Shown: piece after piece, positions 48,749 to 62,160 of the stretch | Layout: every line of letters begins with the position of its first letter | Numbering within the stretch: position 1 is the stretch's first letter | Source: Druceiella hillmani | Taxonomy: Eukaryota; Arthropoda; Insecta; Lepidoptera; Hepialidae | DNA: 64,000 nt | Assembly: GCA_039881145.1 (NCBI GenBank) | Contig: JAYKKI010000087.1 | Coordinates: 9,354,001-9,418,000 of the forward strand | Direction: 5' to 3' | Translations under genes and position numbers: made by a program | Notes under the pieces: generated by a model | What the model saw: the letters and a program-made list of their open reading frames with translations, nothing else | Database searches by the model: none | What the model was told of the DNA's origin: nothing

Positions 48749-48795
48749 TAATGAGCTATAAGAAAAACAATTATTGTTTTTCTTATAGCTCATTA
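48749..48795. repeat. Perfect hairpin, 22-bp arms, 3-nt loop
   Basis: TAATGAGCTATAAGAAAAAC.. (48749-48770), loop TTA, exact complement 48774-48795. Confidence 0.9.
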
Positions 48796-49516
48796 AATGT
48801 TCTTACGTAGCGTTTTCACTTTTAAAATGGTAATTTTATTCTCGAAGATTTGAGATATCATGCACGTATATTTTTACATTTTACTTCTCGAAGCAGAAGA
48901 AGTAAACGGCTGTAATAATCCAACATTCTTATCAAAAGACGTAAGTAAAATTCGAACCCGCCTTAAAATAATAATTTAAATACAGCCTTACCTAACCAGA
49001 TACCGCTATTATATACTACGCTATATCATAAATTATGTTTTGCTATTATATACCTTATTTTATTTAGAAATGATGAAGTTGACATTTTCGCCATGATCTG
49101 TGGCATTTTTTATCATAATCTAGAGGAATGGACCTGATTACCGCCCTAAAGGTAACTATGATGGACAGTTACTATTATTGGAATAAATTAGGCTGGTTTT
49201 AGTTTAGCTGTGACCTGTAAGCACCTAGAAACTTTATTGAGGCCTAAAATCTAGTAATTACACGAAATTTAAAAGCAATTAGTTTATATGAATGTCGTTG
49301 CGGCACAGCCGACTTAAGTCATTTTCCAACTTGTTTTTAACGTAAAACTTCTTCAACGTCACCTTGAAATAATCATGCGCCACCAAAATAATCCTAACTG
49401 TATGTTGATCCACAGAAAAAACAAGACGTAAAAAGTAAATGAAACAAAGTGCCGGGATAACAAATGCGTGCTGGTTTCACATTTCCACATGCATGCTACA
49501 ATAATATGAGGGAGCC

Positions 49517-49890
49517 CTTCGACTTTGGATTGATTTTATTTGTCTCAATGAGTATTCTTATTTTATGTGGTATCCACAATGTGGTGATACAGCTGGAATG
49601 TGTTCAGAGGAACTCCAACTTAATGCAACACTTCGAGTTTGGACTTGTTTCAATCGCCTCGATGCGTATTCTGATCCTGTGTGGTTTTCATGATCTGATG
49701 ATGGAATAAGGAGGTGCTTACTGGAACTTCACCAAGACATAATACAACTTCTTCAAGTTTAAGTTTATTTGATTCATCCCAATGAGTGCCTCAGTTCAAG
49801 ATGATTCTCCACTTCCGAATATGGACCCGGAAAGTGATCATAAGAACTTTACAAAGACATAACTTATCACCCTCGTATTTGGCATGATTT
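49517..49890 (+). repeat. Tandem repeat, unit 114-120 bp
   Basis: Units begin CTTCGACTTTGGA (49517), CTTCGAGTTTGGA (49631), CTTCAAGTTTAAG (49751) and CCTCGTATTTGGC (49871). A second landmark, TCAATGAGTATTCTTAT or close relatives, recurs about 35 bp into each. Units are well diverged. The first two lie in one plus-strand frame (49464-49709) because both periods are multiples of three, which explains the repeated peptide there. Confidence 0.75.
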
Positions 49891-50006
49891 GCTTAGTTTC
49901 TCTGTTATGTTGAAGGTCAAAAGTATCGTTAGTAATACGTATTTTTTAATTGATCTGTGATTGTATTAAACAATGAATAACAAATAAAAAAAATAAAAAA
50001 GTAAAA

Positions 50007-50057
<51 letters not shown>

Positions 50058-50072
50058 TGTGTGTGTGTGTGT
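50007..50072. repeat. (AT)n(GT)n compound microsatellite
   Basis: An AT run passes into a GT run with one GCGC interruption. Confidence 0.95.
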
Positions 50073-50627
50073 ATTATTTCATATACAACTCTGACGTTTA
50101 ATTTATATCAATTCGTATTGTCCTATGTATGAGTATTTTGTCCGGGTGTTTGTTCCTACATGGGAATACACAGAATTATAAAAGAACATTTTTATTTTTT
50201 CATTTAGAGAAGCCAATAAATACATAAATTTCATATTTCTGGAACAATTATGTAAACCTTGTCAGAATGTGACTTTATTTCGTAATCATTTATGTTTATC
50301 GTATCTATCATATTCAAGGCGCAAATTAAAATGTCATCAGATGCAAAAATCGGGCTTACTCTGTTTTGAAAATAATACATTTAAAAGCATATTAAACAAT
50401 ATAAACATTGTAAACTATTCGGATTATTTTTTTTCATGTCGTGTAAGTTTGAGTAAATACAGACACATTTAATTATCCATTAGTGAACCTGAAACAAAAA
50501 CTTAAAGAAGCTACTTCATCTATTTCGATTAATGTATAATTAACAACAATATTTAACTAACTTAATAAAACAATATTCTATCTAAATACCATTTTTGAAT
50601 GCGTTAATAAATATTATGTTACAATCA

Positions 50628-50712
50628 CTAGGGCACTAACGGGAAACAAATTGTTAGCGCCCCGGCAATAGCATAACACCGATTATGCCGTCAAGGCGTT
50701 GTCGGCGCTGTC
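50628..50712. other. GC-rich patch with nested inverted repeats
   Basis: GGGCACTAAC (50631-50640) pairs with GTTAGCGCCC (50653-50662) with one G-T. Then GCATAA and TTATGC flank CACCGA, and GGCGTTGTCGGCGC follows. The patch stands out in a very AT-rich neighbourhood and lies 50 bp left of a 41-bp tandem repeat. It could be a transposon end or a structured RNA, and I cannot tell which. Confidence 0.4.
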
Positions 50713-50763
50713 CAATATATTATAATAATGCATTTTCATGTATTTTTGCTTCCAGTACTACAA

Positions 50764-50925
50764 TAATTCGACTTATTGAGAAGTACGCAGAATACATTTT
50801 TCAGTAATTCGACTTGGCAGGAAGTACGCAGTATATTTTTTCAATAATTCGACTTTGTAAGAAGTAGGCAGAATATAATTTTCAATAATTCGGCTTGGTA
50901 TGAAGAGAGCCGATCGTCCTAAAAT
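50764..50925. repeat. Tandem repeat, unit about 41 bp, four copies
   Basis: TAATTCGACTT starts units at 50764, 50805, 50845 and 50886 (the last TAATTCGGCTT). Each continues GAAGTACGCAG, then AATATATTTTTCAA. The spacing of 41, 40 and 41 bp is very regular. Confidence 0.85.
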
Positions 50926-53900
50926 ATTGGCAATTACGTGCGGTTTGCCTCAAACTATGTAAACTGCTTGCGTAAATTAAAACTGTTATTGATGCTGTTT
51001 TTTTTTGTCATTTGAGCGTTCGAGTTGGGGCTCGTGTGTAATATTATTCGAATATGAAAAACAGATACGGCGAAAAAGACGTAATAATATCTAATTTCTA
51101 TATATTTGAGCTCAATAAATTATTTTTACAAAATATGTGTTCCCTTAGCGTAATATTCTCAAGGACAAGGATCAGCCGAAAAACTTTCCTGATAAATGTA
51201 TTAATCTTTAAATTCAATACAGAAGTGTACTTCCCAAAACCTATTAGTTAAATAGCATTTCTTTTCCTCTAAATTCCATGTTCCATTTAACAAACATAAT
51301 GATCCAGTTACACTTTTCCCGTTACTTCGAACAACGAACTGCATTAATTGGTACTAACAACCACTTCCTAAGCAAGTTTAAAATCGAAAATCGTTTCACT
51401 TTTTTCCCTGCAATGTTACATTAATATTACTTCTAAATGAGTATAAATTTACCCACACATCGTGCGAGCGTGCGTGCATGGATGTGCTTGAACGGGTATG
51501 TGTACGCTTGCGTGCATGCGCGTGTACGCTTCCATAAAAACTAGTTCTTAGTTTTATTTTTATTTAAAATATTGATTAAATTTAACCTCCATATGCATTC
51601 AAACTAATATTAATGAAAAAATAATATGCTTCCAATATTATAAGTACGCATGAACACAAATGCCGTAGCAGTTCAAAATATATTTGTCGGGAATTCCGAT
51701 TCTTTTAATATTGATGATTATTTTTTATATTACACTTAAAAACATAATTGAATGTGATATCCATATAATTCTTAGATACATAAAGTTAGCAATATATATT
51801 TCACTCTAGCTCGAAAAACACATCTGAAGGTATAAAATTTATACTTTGACGCGCAAAGCCTGGGATTTGTGTATGGACATACCTAATACGAACAATTTCC
51901 AAACAAATTTCATGATTGTATTATTGGTCTGCTTTCAAACACATGTAGGTACTACAATATAAATTTACTCACCTTTTACCAATATGCATATACGGGGGGT
52001 GCATGCACATACATATAAATGGTAATAGGTAGATACATCAAAATTTAAGTGCACGTATATATTTTTACGTACGTACACCTATACATGTAAACACTCAGGC
52101 ATTTGTTTAATTTTTATTCTCAACCGTACCACTTTGATACGGAGATCGTTTACAGTAAGTACATCCGGCACAAGATTAGCATTTATTCAAAGTACGCTCA
52201 TTAGTAGGTAATTATTTTGAGTAGAAGATGAATTATACCTAATAATAAGTTCATATTCAGAAATGTATTGTAGTTGTGACCATGATACTCCCTTACTCAC
52301 TAAGAAGACGGTTAGTTTTCTTTAATTGTGTTTTCTAGGGTAGTTGTATTCTGAAAAAAGACAGAGATGTTTGTTTTCGGACACTTGTTACATTTTATAT
52401 ATGAAATATATTATGTCGTCCACTGAGTTATGAGTAATGATAAATATGATTGATGACAAATATCATTCCATTTCTGATAAAGCGAAAATTATACTGCCAT
52501 ATAAAGCCGAACGTCTGCGAACATAGGAAGGATCCTTACGTCTATCCTGAAAAGACACTTAGAGTGTAACCGATAACACTCAAGCGCCATCGGCAATATC
52601 AGACCTTTGCAGCGCCACAGCTCATATGCTCTACAATGAATTCGTCTAGCCGAAATCACGTCGCCGTAGGCAACTTATGCGCGTTAATGGAAAATAAAAT
52701 TGTAAGTTGCTGCCTGCCTGTAGCGGGCATGAAATACATTCACGTTTCCCATTTTAAGTCTAACTTGACTTTTCCAATTTTTAAAAAAAATATCGAAAAT
52801 CTCTATTTAAAATGGTTTCTTCTTGTACAATTACATTGAAAGTTGACTGCTAACACTTCTAAAATTATTTACAAAAGACCGACGGATATACATACTTAGG
52901 AGGTGAATACTATTTACGATTAGATTGTAACTAATTTAACGATAAGCTCTCGATCCTTTACTATTAAATATAAAAACATTCTACATTAAAAAAAATTAAA
53001 CTTTTTGGTGAAGCGGGATAACTATATTTAAAAAAAAGGTGTTTTAAGGCTGAACTGAAAATGTATTCTCTTTATTTTTCTATTATTTTTAAATACAACA
53101 ACAATATAACATAACAAAAATTTATGATTTCCTGTGATAAAGTAATCAGTCAGTAAACTGACGCGAAATTTCTTGTAAAAGCACATTTGTAAAAGCACAT
53201 TTGCATTTTAATATTTAATTTTATTGTCGACTTTACATTTTATAATTTTATTTTAATGCCGAAGTGACTGAAATGCTGACCATTACTTGCATAAAGCACA
53301 TACAGCATCACGCACCGCGCGCCTTCTCTCGCCGACCCTGTACGAACGCGCACATTTGTAACTTAGGCTTTATGTGGGATGCACCCTAATCTGATATTTC
53401 TCCGAGGTAACAAGTTAGGTCATGTTTCCTGGTTTATAAAGTACTAACCATACCAATTATTTGAAGAACATTTTTGGAAATTTTAAATTATTCACTGATT
53501 TAGATACTAGAATACATACAAGCAAATACACAAAAACTAATCAACTGAAAACCACAAAATAGTTTATAATGTACAATCTTGCTTTATAAAATAGAATAAG
53601 TTTGAATCAAGAAACGAATATCATATAGAAGATAAGTTTGGTTTATATACAACTAAATACAGATTAATAAATAGTACGCTTTAAATTACAAATATCAGAC
53701 TGATATGCATAATGCATCACTGATTCCTTAAATATCTCCAAATCTGCGCTATTTTATGCAAAGTTGAATGAGAAGGGATTAAGTATCTGCTTATAAATTT
53801 ATCATACTCTCTTACGAATATCATAATTATAATTAAATACTTGTACTGTTTTACATCAAATATCTCTCTTATAATTACATACCTGAATCCAGAAGTAACT

Positions 53901-56900
53901 TCTACTCTACGCTAATCCATGCGAAGTAGGATGAAGGGGGTTAAATACCTGCTTATGAGTTTATCAAAGATATCTCTAGGCGTTAGGTTAATTTGTCCAT
54001 CAAATATCCATCATATAGTCTATCTCTCTATCTTATTTGTCTAGCTCGTTCGCTTATATCTCTGAAACTCTTCATGACATCCATAAAATCTATAACCAGG
54101 ATTAACAATGTATTTAAAAATATGCAAGTAATTTTTATACATAACCTAAGACAGAATACTCGTATACATTGATCAAACTTAATTAAGCAACTTTATGAAT
54201 AATGTATTTATGTCGGTTGTATTAGAAGGTGTTCTCTTATTTAGGGTATAATTAAAAACCCTGATCAAGCAAGTACATTTAATATATCTTAGATTATTAT
54301 AATGAGCATTAAGTAAAAAGTCTAGAGCGAATTACGGCGTTTAGGACTCTGACAATTTTGGTTACAAACAATGTGCAAACGTTTATTCTTATATTCAGAC
54401 TCATGTGTTAATTTTTATTGATTTATTTTGGACTATTGTACTCAATTAAAAAACCGTACTGTTAAATTAGTTTAATGATTTCTATTAACATAGTGGTTAT
54501 AAATTAAATCTTCTTTTGTAAAAATATTAAATTAATTTTATTTAAGTTCTCATTGGAATGGATCCAATATGACGAGGAATAAGTAATATTTATTGATCAT
54601 ACAGCCCATTGACTACTTTCTGACGGTGTTATGGACAGTATTTTTTTACAATAAAAGAAATATACAATAAAACTAGTATATGACAAATATGATATATAAA
54701 AAGTTACATATTAATTTTATTTACTCATGTTATTAATCAATATAATATAAAATAAAGCCATAATATTATATTAAGGATACAAGCTTGTAAAATTTTACAT
54801 CACTACTTATTTCCATATTACCGAGACGTAATATTACAATACAAAATATAACTATAGATTAAGTTTGAATCTGAAGGACTCGGATCAGTTCAAAATTCGT
54901 TCATCCAATTACCTTTAAACATTAATTTTACGATTAGACTAGAAATTTGATACCTCGTTAGATTTAACTGATAGGTTCGTCGCTGTTATTCCAATGAACT
55001 TAACAGTTAAATTTCAAGTTATAACTTTCCAATAATCACTTTTTGATATCTTAACTCTTAATACATATTCAAGGTTACAAATACCAAATTTGTCCTTCAG
55101 ACAAATGTTTAATGAGTAAAGTTCTTAAACTTGATGTTAGATAACAAATTTGTTTCTTGCCCCAAAATAAAATTATGGGATCCGCGATAGCATAATATTA
55201 ATTGAAGAATTTAATAATTTGATGGTAAATTAAATATTAATCTATTAAATAAATTTGGAACGGTTTTTATCGAGGGTTCAAAGTGTTGCTTAATATATTT
55301 AAATAATTGCGATCACATCACACTGCGATTGTGATGTTTGAAATATTCATCGGCATCTCTATGACATTTTAACAATGCGAATCTTTACTGCAATTTGCAG
55401 GATGATTTTACCTTGGCCCGTGATCGTCTAGATATATATTCTTATAACTGGGGTTTATAAAACTCGTTTACGATTTATTTACTGAAAATGTTGATAAAAA
55501 CTCAAACTAGAAATGAAAGAAGAGGGTAATTCCTCCTGTCCGCTACCCCCACCCCTTTCTTAAACCTTAGCGGATATTTAAGAGGGAATGGCCTCAAAGT
55601 CAATATGTTACTGGAGATACGGAAGACATTCTTGTTGTAGCTTAATGTTTTTGTTGACAATTTTGCTCAGCGGTTTTATGCAGCTCTGACTTATATTTTG
55701 AGATTTAATAAATCTACTTGATCAAGTTCTTGCAAATGTTTTCGGAGTCGAAGGCTAAAATTTATAATCCAATTGCCGCTACTGTTATAAAAGTTTATGT
55801 GGTAGATGGTTTGATTTCATTCAATATACGTGGCGGAATCGACGTGTTTTCCGACCAACCAACCGACAAATTCAATCAATATATATTTACCTCTTCGATG
55901 ATTGCAACTGTGAAAATTTTTCTAATTCCAAAGACGACTATATTGTACCACCTTTGGGCCAATTACAAATTAATTAATACACATTATGTAAAATACTATA
56001 ATCAGGACCCGTTTAAATGACTACTTATTTTAGTTAGATTATACTTAGGACCGTTTACCGTTTCCCTCATATCGGCATTTTCCTAACCTATTTTCAGATG
56101 GAATTAATTAAATCAATATTTTAATTTCTTTCTTCATTATTAGACTTCAGCGGTTAATGTTGAAAAGTTCGCCTTGAAAATCTTTGTATATAGATTACGT
56201 TGTTCCTCCTAAAACTACTGGTGGTTAAACTGGACGACCGAATTCCTAAAATTCAATCAAATAAGTCTATCGATTATCTGTATCGAAACAATCTCCTATT
56301 TGTTAATTACCAGAAAGGTAATTTCTGGGGAAATTATGTTCGTATTTCAGTAACTAAAATACTAAGAAATTATTTAACCATTGGCTTTAATAAATATAAA
56401 CGGCAGCTGTTCCTAAAATATACAAAGGTGATAAAATCTATTATTGTTTAAATTGTTTAATATTATATTTGTGTCGGATATTAGATTTATAAAAAATGAA
56501 CTTTGTATAATACAAATAACTATAAGGTTTTTAAATTGCACGTTTGCTTTCAAAGTTTTATTGGAAAGTTCCAATCATGTTTCAATCATAGTACTTAAAA
56601 CCAAACACATTCAATCTAAATTATCTCGATTAAAATAAATAATTATACAGACAAAATAACAAAAATATCTTATTTCATAAGATGCATTGTGTTAAAACTC
56701 ACCATGTATAGTGTTCTAAGCAATCTATTTCAACTTTTGGTGATCAAAACATAAAAAAAAAAGTTTTGAGTGATCAGAACTTAACTGAACCTCTGTCTAA
56801 AGGAATGATATTGGCAAAATATATTCCTTTCACGACGTAGTCGACACTAGAAAAAAAATTCCTATTCGAATCTTAAAAGGGGTTAAAGGAAATGAAATGC

Positions 56901-59900
56901 GGTATCGGGTCAATAGCCTTAATAATATAAAAATATGCGAATACATTTTCTTGGGATGGAATTTTCATTGTATATTTTTGAATTTTCATCTTGTGAAGAC
57001 GAGTTTGTAATACGGGGAACAGGTTAGCTCCGGAAAAATTTATTACCTCGTCGTTCGAGTTTGCACTTGAAAAACCAGCACATTCTTTGTAAGCTTTTGA
57101 TTTTTTAACTGGAATATGAAGCTATTTTAGAATTTCTCGTGAACGTTTTCATAAAAATTCCTTTGTACTTTTATTGTGTATACAGATATTACGAAACTAC
57201 GCTCGACCTTTTTTACATGATCCTGTGCAAATTACATAAGCATAATAAAAGGTGTCCTCTAACTAATTACACATTATATCTAAAAGAGTTTTGCTTTTAA
57301 TGAAATTAACATTAGCACGATAGCAATTTACGTCTGCAAGCTTAATAGTGGGCTGTAAATGACAGTGCTGCACGCATTTCGCGAGTTAATACGGAAGGTG
57401 TTAGAAGACTGTCAACGTGCATAATGAACTTGTCCTTACTTTGTTCAACGACAATGAAGACATCAGAATCAAAGGATATAGTCATACAACTATCTATGAA
57501 ATTAATTAAAACGTTGTTACACTCGAACTTTTCAGCTTTTTGAGTAAACAATATTGAACATAAGTACACTCATGTGAAAAGAAAACTTGCGACAAATTTA
57601 TTGCAAGATTGAACTAGCCGCGAAAAAATTACCAGGCATGGCTAACCTCCATAGGCCAGATGTTACTCTAGTTAAGTTTAAATTTTATTAAGAAGTTACA
57701 GTTACTTCAACAAATACGCGAATTTTCTTTCATCGTCAGTAGAACTCAAGTCCGAACTTGACCTATATTTAATCGGGTCGATCCAAACTCATTACCTACA
57801 CGAAACTTTTTTGTTTCTAAATAAAAAACCGGGTTTTATCTACGTAATATAATTTAAAATTGTTATGTTGAAAGTTTTATTAATTTCACTCTTTCACTTT
57901 TTGATGTTTTGCAAATTTAATTAATTCAATGGTTAATTCCATGAATAATCGTCAAAATATTTCAACAATACGTAGCGTTTCCTTTTACATATATTTCCCA
58001 TACGTCAGGTAATAGCCACCCAGTCAATGCTGGATAGTGTCATTAGTAGATACAGTAATTCTATTAAAGGAGTAAAGAAGTCACTGGCGGAACTAAAAGA
58101 GCGCACATCAAGTTTTTTTTTCATTAATATTATTCATATATTGAATATATTTTTGTCCTACTCGTATATCTCTGTAATGTTATTAGTTTAACTTATTTAA
58201 TTAAAATTAATATTTAGGCAAAAAAAACGTAACCTTGAATTGCGTCTTTTTGTCATACATCTAGTAAAAAGTTCGAAATAACAGAGAACATAGAGAAGGA
58301 GTAAAAATATCTACACAAAACAGACCAAGAATAGTGGCAAAATACGAATAAAGGGAGTTTTTGTAGAAATTTTTTTTTCTAAAATTAAACAAATTGACAA
58401 GTTATTTTGAATATAAATTGGCTCTCTTTAGTAACCGTTAGGTAATTAGCCTCAATTTTTCACGTGTTTTTATAAATTGGCAGAAATGTATCATGTGAAT
58501 ATAAATTTAACACAAGACAACCTACAACAAAGCTACGATTGACTTCGATTGGCCTTTATGATGAAGCCCATCCTACGCTATTATTTATAATTAGTTTAAC
58601 AAATTCAAGCTAATGCTATCAATTTCAGCAACCATTTGTGTGACTGACATCCCTCTATAGTAGCACTGAAGTTGACATAAATGTTGTGCGTCTCTTGATA
58701 AAGACTAACAAGAGAGTAATCTTTCAGCAGATTCCACTAAGTTTAGACATGAATATGAGTTAAATACAGAAAATTTTACTGTATTCTACGTCATCTTGAG
58801 TAATGAAAGCTGAATATACTGTTACGAACTCAAAACTAAGAAGTATTCGGGCGAACGAGTGTTTCTTTCTGAAAAGTCTACAAAGAGAAGGAAGGAAGAA
58901 ATATTGGAAAAAAGATGGTCATCTCGTTCTTCAGATGGACGAGTTGTTATACAATACTTGTTTCGAAAATAAACAAGTACGATAATTATTATAAGACCAT
59001 TTTTTGGTCTTCTGCAATACGACAACATCTCTGCACATTCAACCGGACGAACGACTGAATATTTGACTACGTTGAATACAATATTTATCGCCAAATTTCC
59101 ATACAATAGCGGCCTTGCACCATGTTATTTTTATTTATTCCCAGCATAAAATTTTGGTTACTAAATTTTAGCTGATGTGTTACGTGACAGTTTCAGAATA
59201 ATAAAATATATTTTCTGTGAACATTTTTTTATTACTTTTTTTTATTACCTTAACATTTTCTTCTTTCTCCTTTTAAATATACTATATAACAAAGTTTCAC
59301 TTCTGAAGTGAAATCTAAACGATATTTTATCTAATTTAGGCCTAATTTTTAAAATGACTATAGATTTTCTGTGGATCGGTCTGTTAAATATTGTTGTGTA
59401 TTAATTTAATAAATATTTGTACGAATATTTTGTCATGAATTTTTTATCCATTCTTCGTATTCCTTTATTCTTTTTTAATGTTTTTACAGTCTTCCCCATT
59501 ACAAAATACTCATATTTAATTTATGTGGTTGACTGGAAGATATATGTACATTCAAATTTGAAATAAGTAAATAAAACAATTAAATAAATGTTGAAATACA
59601 AATCGGACAATCGATATGAAGGTCGGTGAATGTTGCTGTCATGTACGATATAAATTTTATAATACGACATATATTGACTCATTGACTGTTATTAGTTAAC
59701 GAGAGTGGCATGGCATATCGATTCAGCCAATCGATCGAAATCGGAGAATTTGTATTACTTTGAAATTTTATGTTCGACTGGTGGTACAGATATTTACCGC
59801 CATATAGCTATATGACACCTTTATCCAAAAAATATTGAATGTTCTGCAATGTATCATCATTAAGTCGAATTTGAAACCGTTTCATAAAAAGTGATAAAAA

Positions 59901-60384
59901 TCAAATTCCTAAAAATAATTATTTGGTATATTTTCTAGGCATGCCTTAAATTCATTTCAATTTGCATTTTTTATTATACCTAAAATATGATATCAGGTAA
60001 AAAAATCATAGCAATCGAACAGTACACATATACCCACATCGAACTCATGTATTTATGGGACAAATAAAAAAAGAATAAAACATTATATTTTGTCAGCCGT
60101 GTGAGCAGATATCGACGAAAATGAAGGACAACGGAGTAGAAGTTGGAAAAAATTCTACCGTGTATGTTACATACGTATACTAGTGTTTATATGAAAAATA
60201 TAATATATCATTAAAAGCTACCATTCGTGTGTTACCTTCTTTATCGGTGAAGATATTGCACAGTGCGTCTATTTAATCAGCTTAGTACTAACTGACAAAT
60301 AATAATGGTACTATATAGTACCGCGGGTATCGATTAAACAATAGAATATATTCTGATTGTTGATATAATTCTTGAATTGAATTG
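50926..60384. other. Long AT-rich stretch, no gene recognised
   Basis: A degenerate GT-rich tract lies at about 51462-51530 (GTGCGTGCATGGATGTG..). A two-copy repeat of about 161 bp spans about 53737-53985 (GCTATTTTATGCAAAGTTGA / GCTAATCCATGCGAAGTAGG, each followed by GGATTAAGTATCTGCTTATA or close). GC-richer patches lie at 52500-52720 and 53280-53350. Three consecutive plus-strand frames at 55718-56638 (100, 83, 64 codons) and others near 57.4 and 58.9 kb show no known domain. Confidence 0.35.
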
Positions 60385-60420
60385 GACCCAAAGAAAGTAG
60401 AAATAATACATCATTAGTTG
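60385..60420. repeat. Inverted-repeat hammerhead element, copy 10 (scrap)
   Basis: AAAGAAAGTAGAAATAATAC followed by ATCATTAGTTGTG matches part of the outer arm only. Confidence 0.45.
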
Positions 60421-60849
60421 TGATATAATTCTTTCAAATTTTCCTAGAAATATTAATATTATAAATTTGCAATACAAAGTCGTTATATAAGTTAACAGCA
60501 TTTAAATTTGTCACTTAAAATCGCGATTATTTAAATTGAATCTCACAACAAGACGGAAGATCGACCAAAAACAAATTAAAAATTCTGGTCCACCATCAAC
60601 ATTTGGATATTTTGCATTTTGTGGCGCTCAAAAATTTCATATGATTTTTAAAATAAATTTTAAATTAATATGTAAATGGTAAGTTGCACAGAGTAACTAT
60701 AAATTATTTCAGTTTGAAAGTAATGTTTCATAATTATCATATAACATTAAAACTATATTCAACTATCATCAGAGAAAATACGATAAACTTGCCTTATGAG
60801 TTATATTATAATTTTTCTCAATTATTTTTATTATTAACATGACTTTTCA

Positions 60850-61110
60850 CTTGTCAAAAGAATCGTTTAATCTGGTCAACATCTTCACTAACTCCTGAAG
60901 CGACTGCAGTGCGTTTTCCAGAATTAAGATATTGTCAGCGAATCTTAGGTGCAAGATGAACTCGTTACTTGTAATGATGCCCCGTCTTTCCAATCTATCT
61001 TGCAAATATGTTCTACCGCACTTGGGAACAACTTGGAAGATACAACATCTCCCCGTCTCCTTTCTGGGCGCAATTTCAGTATATCTGTAAAAAAATTGAA
61101 GTAATACAAC
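60850..61110 (-). pseudogene. RTE-clade reverse transcriptase fragment
   Basis: A second, separate RTE relic on the minus strand. One frame gives RPERRRGDVVSSKLFPSAVE, HICKIDWKDGASL (about 61067-60975), which is the RT block normally reading VRQGDxISPKLF. A one-base shift leads to ERRGIITSNEFILHLRFADN and ILILENALQSLQELVKMLTR (about 60985-60860), the catalytic FADD box with its second Asp changed to Asn (FADN 60942-60931). It keeps only the centre of RT. It differs from the 22.4-23.7 kb copy at most positions, so the two are independent old insertions. Confidence 0.75.
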
Positions 61111-61334
61111 ATTTTTCCCGAATTTTTTACCACAGTGTAATGTGCCAAAATGTAATGGGGAAGTAAAGTTGTGCACTGAACATACTCGTTCTTTATAGCA
61201 TCAATTTTAGTGTAAAAGTTATCCGAATATGATAAGTTGTCTAAATACGATAAACATTGAATAGGAAATATTGAAAATTTTGATAGGTCGTCTTTTAATT
61301 TGAAAATATATTAAAATTTTGCACTTGACTATGT

Positions 61335-62160
61335 CTATAGTGACATATTAAAATGAGGCGGAGAATGTGCATGATATTTCAGATAAAATTTGGAATATGA
61401 CTCATCGAGGATATCTTCGCTATAACGATTGAGATTTTCGAAACTAGAAAGAGGTTGGACTATTAGTGATTTGGTGGGATTTGTAAATGGAATCAAAGTA
61501 CATTGGTCATCTTTATTATGGGCCTCTACTTGAATAGAGTTTAGTGGATAACGCAAAAAGAACCGACGCCTTTTTGTGTTATCCACGAGAGGTTGAAGTT
61601 TTAAATTAAAGTTTTGTAACTTTTCAAAAATAGTTATTAAATTTAAATCATGTCAATAGATATCGATGTCATTTAAATAAACACAACATCGAATATTTTG
61701 AAGACCAGAAAGAGCCGAATTCATTAAGCGTTGAAATATTTTTATACATGAAATGATTTTTAATCCCAAATGTCATTCGTGTAAACTCAAAATGTCTTTG
61801 TGTAACGCTGAATGCAGTCTTTGGAGCGTCTTCTGCGGCCATGGTTATCTGATGAAATCCTGAAACGAGATAGAGAGTTGCGAAATATTTATTTTTGGAT
61901 ATTGTTTATTTAGGGTTCTTGGGTATTGTTTATTTTGAGTCATTGATAAATTTAGGGTATTGGGTAAGAATCACCAACTGTGATATCATCTAGTTTTCTA
62001 TAATCGATTACAACTCGCCATTTGTTTTCATTTGGGGCGTATAATTTTGGTACTAACCATGGGCGATGACCAAGGAGACGTAGAGGCTTTGATTATACAC
62101 CGACCTAACATTTTATTTATTTGTTCGTTACAATTATTTGGCTTAAATTACTATAATTTA
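61335..62160 (-). pseudogene. Ty3/gypsy-like reverse transcriptase fragment
   Basis: Minus strand, in order: [24 protein letters not shown] (about 62130-62058), where RT domains normally begin the WSSPVV block. After a shift comes [17 protein letters not shown] (62029-61979) with VVIDYRK, then TVGDSYPIP. Another shift gives FATLYLVSGFHQITMAAEDA, PKTAFSV and FEFTRMTFGIKN. A further shift gives FQRLMNSALSGLQNIRCC and then YLND at 61679-61668, the YxDD box with its first Asp changed to Asn. After a stop the same frame continues through EKLQNFNLKLQP and a weaker stretch to 61335, which resembles the RT-RNase H connection. Protease, RNase H, integrase and LTRs were not found. Clearly a dead gypsy-type fragment. 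Confidence 0.8.

Larger units (their letters stand above)
45691..49516. other. AT-rich DNA with two perfect hairpins
   Basis: No gene recognised. The plus-strand frame at 46193-46423 (76 codons) has no known domain. Two perfect short hairpins are listed separately. Confidence 0.4.

Noticed and set aside
50764..50925. Regular 41-bp repeats as a CRISPR array
   Set aside because: Units are contiguous and diverged without unique spacers, and the context is eukaryotic.
55718..56638. Three consecutive plus-strand frames of 100, 83 and 64 codons
   Set aside because: AT-biased composition, no known domain, no linking splice sites that keep a frame, no neighbouring element.
58803..59106. Overlapping frames on both strands near 58.9 kb
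   Set aside because: No motif recognised. Overlap on opposite strands suggests chance openness.
61335..61586. Open frame after the gypsy YLND box as a separate unknown gene
   Set aside because: It continues the RT frame and its spacing of F, P, T, K and Y residues fits the RT connection region, so it is part of the gypsy fragment.
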